DNA of 64,000 bases, taken from NCBI GenBank assembly GCA_023251135.1, contig JAHEZJ010000024.1:1-64000 (forward strand), read 5' to 3'. The stretch comes from Flavobacterium sp. (GTDB lineage Bacteria; Bacteroidota; Bacteroidia; Flavobacteriales; Flavobacteriaceae). How positions within the stretch are numbered: the first letter of the stretch is position 1; each line of letters opens with the position of its first letter. The notes beneath the pieces are model-generated. The model was given only the letters and a program-made list of their open reading frames with translations, was not told the DNA's origin and did no database searches. Both the position numbers and the translations under genes were made by a program. This document shows positions 58,808 through 64,000 of this stretch, in pieces.

Positions 58808-59119
58808 ATGAATTTATCACAAGAAGATTGGGTTAATCAGCTGGCTGCTGACGAGAATGCAGTTATACTGGACGTAAGAACTGAAGACGAATTTAATGAC
58901 GGCTACATTCAAAATGCCGTAAACATCGACATCAATAAAGGACAAGGCTTTATTTATGAAATCGAGGAGCTTGATAAAAACAAAAATTATTATGTGTATT
59001 GCCGTTCTGGTGCCAGAAGCGCCAAAGCATGTCAGATTATGAATGAGTTAGGGATTAACAATGCCTACAATTTGCTTGGTGGAATTCTGGATTGGGAAGG
59101 TGAAACCGTAAACCCATAA
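58808..59119 (+). CDS. Single-domain rhodanese
   Basis: 103 aa, ATG start. DVRTEDEFNDGYIQNAVNIDI is the CH2A-type region and YYVYCRSGARSAKACQIM holds the active-site Cys (about residue 72) in the usual CRSG loop. It would carry sulfane sulfur between donors and acceptors such as thiosulfate, glutathione persulfide or cyanide. Divergent from the Crp/Fnr regulator, a likely regulatory target, and with the sulfur genes further left. Confidence 0.92.
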   Translation: MNLSQEDWVNQLAADENAVILDVRTEDEFNDGYIQNAVNIDINKGQGFIYEIEELDKNKNYYVYCRSGARSAKACQIMNELGINNAYNLLGGILDWEGETVNP

Positions 59120-59127
59120 GACAGAAG

Positions 59128-59152
59128 AAGAGGCCTAAAAAGCCTCTTTTTT
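59128..59152 (+). terminator. Intrinsic terminator after the rhodanese gene
   Basis: AAGAGGC pairs with GCCTCTT around a CTAAAAA loop, followed by a T run. Confidence 0.85.
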
Positions 59153-59196
59153 CTTTTTAAAACGCTATTAATAACCAAACTATAAAAGACCAAATT

Positions 59197-60777
59197 ATGA
59201 GTTTAATACCCGAAGAATTTCAAATTAAAGATTTGATAAACCAGGATACCTATCTGGTAAATGGAGAATTAAAACCGTGGACAGGACAAACAACTCCCGT
59301 TTTTTCTACCATTTCATCTACCGAAAAATACGCGCCAACATTATTAGGGTCAATTCCGTTCATGGAAGAGAAAGAAGCTGCCGAAGTGGTGGAAGCTGCC
59401 AATGCTGCTTATAATAAAGGTCAGGGGTTATGGCCAACTATGAAAGTGGTGGACCGAATTAAGTGCATGGAGAACTTCGTAAAACAAATGAAGGAAACCC
59501 GTGAAGAGGTGGTGAAACTTTTGATGTGGGAAATTGGAAAAAATCTTGGCGATTCGCAAAAAGAATTTGACAGAACCGTTGAATACATTCAGGATACCAT
59601 TGACAGTTATAAGGAACTAAACGGACGCAGCTCACATTTTGAAAAAGTGCAGGGTGTAAATGCTATGATTCGCCGTGGACCTCTTGGAGTAGTTTTGTGC
59701 CTCGGACCTTATAATTATCCTTTAAATGAGACCTTTTCACTCTTGATTCCAGCTTTAATTATGGGGAATACGGTGATTTTTAAACCTGCAAAACACGGTG
59801 TTTTATGTATTTCACCTTTGTTGGAGGCGTTTAGAAGCAGTTTTCCAAAAGGCGTAATTAATATCGTTTATGGTCGTGGCCGTGAAGTGGCGTCACCGAT
59901 AATGAAATCAGGTAAAATTGATGTTTTGGCTTTAATTGGAAACAGTAAGTCGGCCATAGCTTTACAGGACCAGCATCCAAATAAAAACAGATTGCGTTTG
60001 ATTTTAGGTCTGGAAGCCAAAAATCCGGCGATTATTTTACCTGATGCCGATTTAGATTTGGCGATTCAGGAATGTATTGCAGGAACTTTATCGTTTAACG
60101 GGCAGCGTTGTACGGCTTTAAAAGTATTGTATGTGCACGAATCTATAGCCGAAGAATTCAATAAACGTTTCGCTGAAAAAGTAGACGCTTTGGTATTTGG
60201 TAATCCTTGGGAAAAAGGAGTTGCCTTAACACCGCTTCCCGAAACAGAAAAACCAAAATATATTCAGGGATTAATTGACGATGCAACACATAAAGGAGCA
60301 AAAATACTGAATGAAAAAGGTGGGAAACACACCGATAATTATATTTTTCCGGCTGTTTTGTATCCGGTAAACAAAGAAATGAGAGTGTATCATGAAGAAC
60401 AATTTGGACCCGTAGTTCCAATCATTTCTTTTAAAGATATTAACGAACCACTTGAAGATATGGCCGAATCCAATTACGGACAGCAGGTGAGTCTTTTTGG
60501 AAAAGATATTAAAACTTTGGCACCGCTTATTGATGCCTTGGTCAATTTAGTGTGCCGAGTAAATCTAAACAGTTCGTGCCAAAGAGGCCCGGATGCCTTC
60601 CCGTTTACAGGCCGTAAAGATTCTGCGGTAGGAACTTTAAGTATTCCGGATGCTTTGCGTTCGTTCTCCATTCGTACGTTTGTAGCTTCAAAAGACATCG
60701 CTTACAATAATGAAATTTTGCAGGAATTGCTAAATAGCAAAGAATCAAATTTTATTAATACCGATTATATTTTGTAG
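59197..60777 (+). CDS. gapN: NADP-dependent glyceraldehyde-3-phosphate dehydrogenase (non-phosphorylating), GapN
   Basis: 526 aa, ATG start. An aldehyde dehydrogenase with catalytic Cys305 in [10 protein letters not shown] and Glu273 in [11 protein letters not shown], and [30 protein letters not shown] for the NADP site. [15 protein letters not shown] fits the GapN/ALDH11 group, which oxidises glyceraldehyde-3-phosphate to 3-phosphoglycerate with NADP+. It would provide NADPH and bypass the two phosphorylating steps. Monocistronic. Confidence 0.88.
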   Translation: MSLIPEEFQIKDLINQDTYLVNGELKPWTGQTTPVFSTISSTEKYAPTLLGSIPFMEEKEAAEVVEAANAAYNKGQGLWPTMKVVDRIKCMENFVKQMKETREEVVKLLMWEIGKNLGDSQKEFDRTVEYIQDTIDSYKELNGRSSHFEKVQGVNAMIRRGPLGVVLCLGPYNYPLNETFSLLIPALIMGNTVIFKPAKHGVLCISPLLEAFRSSFPKGVINIVYGRGREVASPIMKSGKIDVLALIGNSKSAIALQDQHPNKNRLRLILGLEAKNPAIILPDADLDLAIQECIAGTLSFNGQRCTALKVLYVHESIAEEFNKRFAEKVDALVFGNPWEKGVALTPLPETEKPKYIQGLIDDATHKGAKILNEKGGKHTDNYIFPAVLYPVNKEMRVYHEEQFGPVVPIISFKDINEPLEDMAESNYGQQVSLFGKDIKTLAPLIDALVNLVCRVNLNSSCQRGPDAFPFTGRKDSAVGTLSIPDALRSFSIRTFVASKDIAYNNEILQELLNSKESNFINTDYIL

Positions 60778-60988
60778 TGATCAGAGTTATATATTAATTG
60801 TAGAAGCCGTCTTTTTCTTTTTGAATTGGGCGGTTTTTGTTTTTTAAATCTTTGATTTTCTGAATACCTGCCGTTTTAAGTTTATTGTTTATTTTTAATA
60901 ATTAATTTTAAAAGAAGTGTAACTTAAAGTGAAAAAAATCATCTAACCAGTATAATCAATCAAACCACCAAAATCTTAAAACAACTTT

Positions 60989-62860
60989 ATGAAAAAAAAA
61001 TCACCTCAATTGCTATTTATAGCCTTTTTGTTTTTAATGCAAAATAGTTTCGCACAGGAACTTTACATGCCAAGGAATGTTAAAGAGTCTTATACTAAGG
61101 GTGTTCGCTCTATGGATGGAAAACCTGGGAAAAATTATTGGCAAAATCATGGTAAATATGACATGGCTTTGACTGTAGATGCCAATACGAAAGTAGTTAG
61201 CGGAACTGAAACGATAGTGTATGAAAACAATAGTAATGATACACTGAGAACTTTGCGAATTAGATTTGTGAATAATATTCATAAAAAAACCTCGCCACGA
61301 GCGGTATTAAATAGTGAAGGTTTTTTTACAGAAGGTCTGACAATTACGAATTTGAAAATCGAAGGTGAAGTCTACAAAGAAGATGCTAAAAGCTGGGGGA
61401 CAGTTGGGAATGTAAAAATGAAGAAACCTTTGCCGCCACATAGTAAAATTACGATTGCTATCGATTGGAATTATCCGTTATCAGAAGTGAGCGGGAGAGA
61501 GGGGCAGATCGATAACACTACTTTTTTTGTAGCGTATAGTTATCCTCGTGTTTCTGTTTTTGATGATTACAACAGATGGGATAACCTGCCACATACTTCT
61601 GGACAGGAGTTTTATAATGATTTTAATGATTATACATATTCTGTAAAGGCGCCTAAAAATTATGTGGTTTACGGAACGGGAGATTTATTGAATCCGGATG
61701 AAGTTTTACAGCCTGAATTTGCTGCACGTCTAAAAAAGTCATACCTGACAGATGAAATTTTACACATTGCCAATGAGCAGGAAATGAAAAGCGGTGTGGT
61801 AACAAAACAAAGTGACTGGAACGTTTGGAAGTTTGAAGCTAAAAACATTACAGATGTTTGTTTTGGTTTGAGCGATCATTATTTATGGGATGCAGGAAGT
61901 GTAATTGTAGATAAAAAAACAAAGCGACGTGCAAGTATACAAGCGGCTTATGATGTAAAAGGAACCGATTTTGAAAATTCTATTAAGTACAACCAATATG
62001 CTCTGGATTTCTTTTCACACAATTGGCCGGGAGTACCTTATCCGTATTCTAAAATGACGGCTTTTCAGGGTTTTGCCGATATGGAATACCCAATGATGTG
62101 TAATGATTCGCAAATGAATGACCCTATTTTTGCACAATTGGTGCAGGATCATGAAGTAGCACATACCTATTTCCCTTTTTATATGGGAATCAACGAAACA
62201 CGTTATGCGTTTATGGACGAAGGCTGGGCGACAACTTTTGAATATTTAATAGGAATCGCGGAACACGGAAAAGAAGCGGCCGATAAGTTTTATAAAGAAT
62301 TTAGAGTAGAACAATATATAAATGATCCCTCTACAGAAGAAGATCAACCTATCATTACGATGTCGTCGCAGTTATCAGATTCTGGTTATGGCAATAATTC
62401 ATACGGAAAAGCTTCTTTGTCCTATTTGGCTTTAAAGGACTTGCTGGGTGATGATTTATTTAAAAAAGCATTGCACGCTTATATGGACAATTGGAATGGC
62501 AAACATCCGGTTCCGTGGGATTACTTTAATTCGTTCAATACAGCTTCGGGTAAAAATCTGAATTGGTTTTTTAACAACTGGTTTTTTACGAATAATTACT
62601 TAGATCTTTCTGTTCAAAAAGTGGCTAAGAATGTTGTTTCGGTAGCCAACGTTGGTGGTTTTGCCATTCCGTTTGATGTGATTGTGACCTATGCAGATAA
62701 TACCACAGAAACGGTTCATCAGACGCCGGCTGTTTGGCAGGCAAATCAAAAACAGACTGCTGTTATCCTAAAAGGCAATAAGCAAATCAAAAAAGTAGTG
62801 CTTGATGGCGGTATTTTTATGGATGCTACTCCTGCCGACAATACCTGGTCAGTAAAATAA
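60989..62860 (+). CDS. M1-family metallopeptidase (secreted aminopeptidase)
   Basis: 623 aa, ATG start, signal peptide ending NSFAQ. The zinc site HEVAH at 388-392 is followed after 18 residues by Glu411 in FMDEGWATTFEY, the HExxH-x18-E arrangement of M1 peptidases, and a GFADMEYPM segment stands for the GxMEN exopeptidase motif. N-terminal beta domain and C-terminal helices are as in the family. Likely periplasmic or outer-membrane associated, releasing N-terminal amino acids from peptides. Confidence 0.92.
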   Translation: MKKKSPQLLFIAFLFLMQNSFAQELYMPRNVKESYTKGVRSMDGKPGKNYWQNHGKYDMALTVDANTKVVSGTETIVYENNSNDTLRTLRIRFVNNIHKKTSPRAVLNSEGFFTEGLTITNLKIEGEVYKEDAKSWGTVGNVKMKKPLPPHSKITIAIDWNYPLSEVSGREGQIDNTTFFVAYSYPRVSVFDDYNRWDNLPHTSGQEFYNDFNDYTYSVKAPKNYVVYGTGDLLNPDEVLQPEFAARLKKSYLTDEILHIANEQEMKSGVVTKQSDWNVWKFEAKNITDVCFGLSDHYLWDAGSVIVDKKTKRRASIQAAYDVKGTDFENSIKYNQYALDFFSHNWPGVPYPYSKMTAFQGFADMEYPMMCNDSQMNDPIFAQLVQDHEVAHTYFPFYMGINETRYAFMDEGWATTFEYLIGIAEHGKEAADKFYKEFRVEQYINDPSTEEDQPIITMSSQLSDSGYGNNSYGKASLSYLALKDLLGDDLFKKALHAYMDNWNGKHPVPWDYFNSFNTASGKNLNWFFNNWFFTNNYLDLSVQKVAKNVVSVANVGGFAIPFDVIVTYADNTTETVHQTPAVWQANQKQTAVILKGNKQIKKVVLDGGIFMDATPADNTWSVK

Positions 62861-62872
62861 AAAGAATACAAC

Positions 62873-62912
62873 AGCAGTCGCCTTTTTTCAATTAAGAAGG
62901 CGACTGCTTTGT
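62873..62912 (+). terminator. Intrinsic terminator after the M1 peptidase gene
   Basis: AGCAGTCGCCTT pairs perfectly with AAGGCGACTGCT around a 12-nt loop, followed by TTGTTTT. Confidence 0.85.
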
Positions 62913-62974
62913 TTTGTAAAAGCAGCATAATAAATTTTGAATTTTTAGTAACGAATTGAAAAAGTCAATAAGAA

Positions 62975-64000
62975 ATGGATAGCTTACAAATTGTTTTTAG
63001 AAAAAAAATACTCTTCCTCAGTTTATTCACCTTGCTAACGAGTTTTGCATTTGCACAGCAAAAAAATAAAATCGAAATAGGAACAATCGATAGTATTTCT
63101 TCTAAAGTTTTGAACGAAAACAGAAAAATATGGATTCACCTTCCCAAAAGTGCACTAAATGCGAGTCTTGCAAAACAAAAATATCCGGTCGTTTATTTAC
63201 TTGATGCCGAAGGACACTTTAGTTCGGTTGTTGGAATAATTGAAGAAATGAGCGAAGTAAACGGAAATACAAATTGTCCGGAAATGATTGTAGTGGGGAT
63301 TACGAACACCAATCGAAATCGCGATTTAACCCCTACACATTCGGAGGTTGATCCACCGTTTGTACCAAAAAGTCTAAGCGACCAATCTGGAGGAGGAGAA
63401 AAATTTGTCGAATTTCTGGAGAAAGAATTGATTCCGTATATCGATGGTAAATATCCTACGACCCCTTATAAAACCCTGATCGGACATTCTTTTGGAGGTT
63501 TAACAGCATTGAATATCCTGACCAATCATACTAATTTGTTCAATGCGTATCTTGCCATTGATCCAAGTATGTGGTGGGATCATCAGCAATTTTTAGCTCA
63601 AACTGAAAAAAAATTAGAAAACAAAAAACTGGCAAATGTTTCCTTATTTATGGCAGCTGCCAATACAATGGATGAGAGTACGAATGTGGTAAAAGTTCGA
63701 AAAGATACCACGGTTTTTACCAGACATATTCGTTCCATTTTAGATTTTAATGATTTTCTGAACAAGAATAAAAAAAGCGGACTGAATTATCAATACCAAT
63801 ATTACAACGATGATAATCATGGATCTGTGCCCTTGATTGCAACCTATGACGGTCTACGTTTTTTATTTAAATTCAATCAGTTAAAACTTTCTATACCGGA
63901 GCAAATTAATTTTAGTAAAGCTGTTTTTACTAAAATTGAAAAGCATTTCGAAAATGTATCAAAACATTTAGGGTACAAGGTAAGCGTTCCCGAGAACGTG
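62975..64000 (+). CDS. Secreted alpha/beta esterase (IroE/EsteraseD-like), 3' partial
   Basis: ATG at 62975 opens a frame of 342 codons that continues beyond the right edge. Signal peptide ending FAFAQ. VYLLDAEGHF and LIGHSFGGLTAL with the nucleophile Ser are of the esterase D family (Pfam putative esterase); the catalytic His is probably in DDNHGSVPL. Such enzymes cleave ester bonds, for instance in siderophores. The C-terminal part may extend further than the esterase domain. Confidence 0.85.
   Translation, partial: MDSLQIVFRKKILFLSLFTLLTSFAFAQQKNKIEIGTIDSISSKVLNENRKIWIHLPKSALNASLAKQKYPVVYLLDAEGHFSSVVGIIEEMSEVNGNTNCPEMIVVGITNTNRNRDLTPTHSEVDPPFVPKSLSDQSGGGEKFVEFLEKELIPYIDGKYPTTPYKTLIGHSFGGLTALNILTNHTNLFNAYLAIDPSMWWDHQQFLAQTEKKLENKKLANVSLFMAAANTMDESTNVVKVRKDTTVFTRHIRSILDFNDFLNKNKKSGLNYQYQYYNDDNHGSVPLIATYDGLRFLFKFNQLKLSIPEQINFSKAVFTKIEKHFENVSKHLGYKVSVPENV

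Noticed and set aside
1..64000. tRNA, rRNA or known riboswitches
   Set aside because: No cloverleaf, rRNA segment or recognisable riboswitch was seen by eye; only the trp leader shows regulatory RNA structure.

Overview
The window comes from a member of the Bacteroidota, most probably a Flavobacterium. The grounds are low GC, promoters of the Bacteroidota type (TAnnTTTG near -7) instead of sigma-70 boxes, signal peptides ending in FAQ or NAQ, lipoproteins, a TonB-dependent receptor with a carboxypeptidase-like N-terminal domain, a LytS/LytTR two-component pair with 2TM-domain proteins, and dense word-like intergenic repeats. It reads as ordinary chromosome: no rRNA, tRNA, phage, IS transposase or CRISPR array was seen.

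Layout. 0-7.6 kb: tail of an unknown gene, a calcineurin-phosphoesterase/kinase-like/beta-barrel lipoprotein, an HD-PycTM fusion and a GAF protein. 7.7-9.3 kb: SDR and TetR genes sharing an operator motif. 9.3-15.6 kb: YejK-like protein, an S23-type four-helix protein, a pRiA4b ORF-3 protein, HPP and CLC membrane proteins, and a DinB-YciI-acetyltransferase-VOC operon. 15.7-22.8 kb: TonB-dependent receptor, then a periplasmic helical-repeat protein, a LytS-type histidine kinase with a fused 2TM domain, five free 2TM proteins and a LytTR regulator. 23-27 kb: heme A synthase, CCA-adding-type nucleotidyltransferase and YaaA. 27-31.8 kb: TetR-TolC-HlyD-DHA2 efflux operon with a 45-bp palindromic operator. 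32-40 kb: the trp operon (trpE, lipoprotein, trpG, trpD, trpC, trpF, trpB, GGCT protein, trpA), preceded by an attenuator whose 18-aa leader peptide carries three consecutive Trp codons. 40-43.4 kb: secreted beta-helix protein and a MarR-nitroreductase-YceI operon. 43.6-47.5 kb: glpD-glpK-glpF. 48-62.9 kb: GNAT and hydrolase genes, then persulfide/sulfur genes (two YeeE/YedE proteins, MBL-rhodanese, TauE/SafE, Crp/Fnr, single rhodanese) interleaved with cytochrome bd, then GapN, an M1 peptidase and a partial esterase.

The most notable points are the 2TM operon, the trp attenuator, the intergenic word repeats that also fill most gaps of the trp operon, the HD-PycTM protein with no pyrimidine cyclase beside it, and the three-part phosphoesterase lipoprotein. 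Many apparent long N-termini start at TTG codons inside promoter boxes or repeats; starts were moved to the next ATG where the sequence decides. trpE is the exception and does appear to start at TTG.
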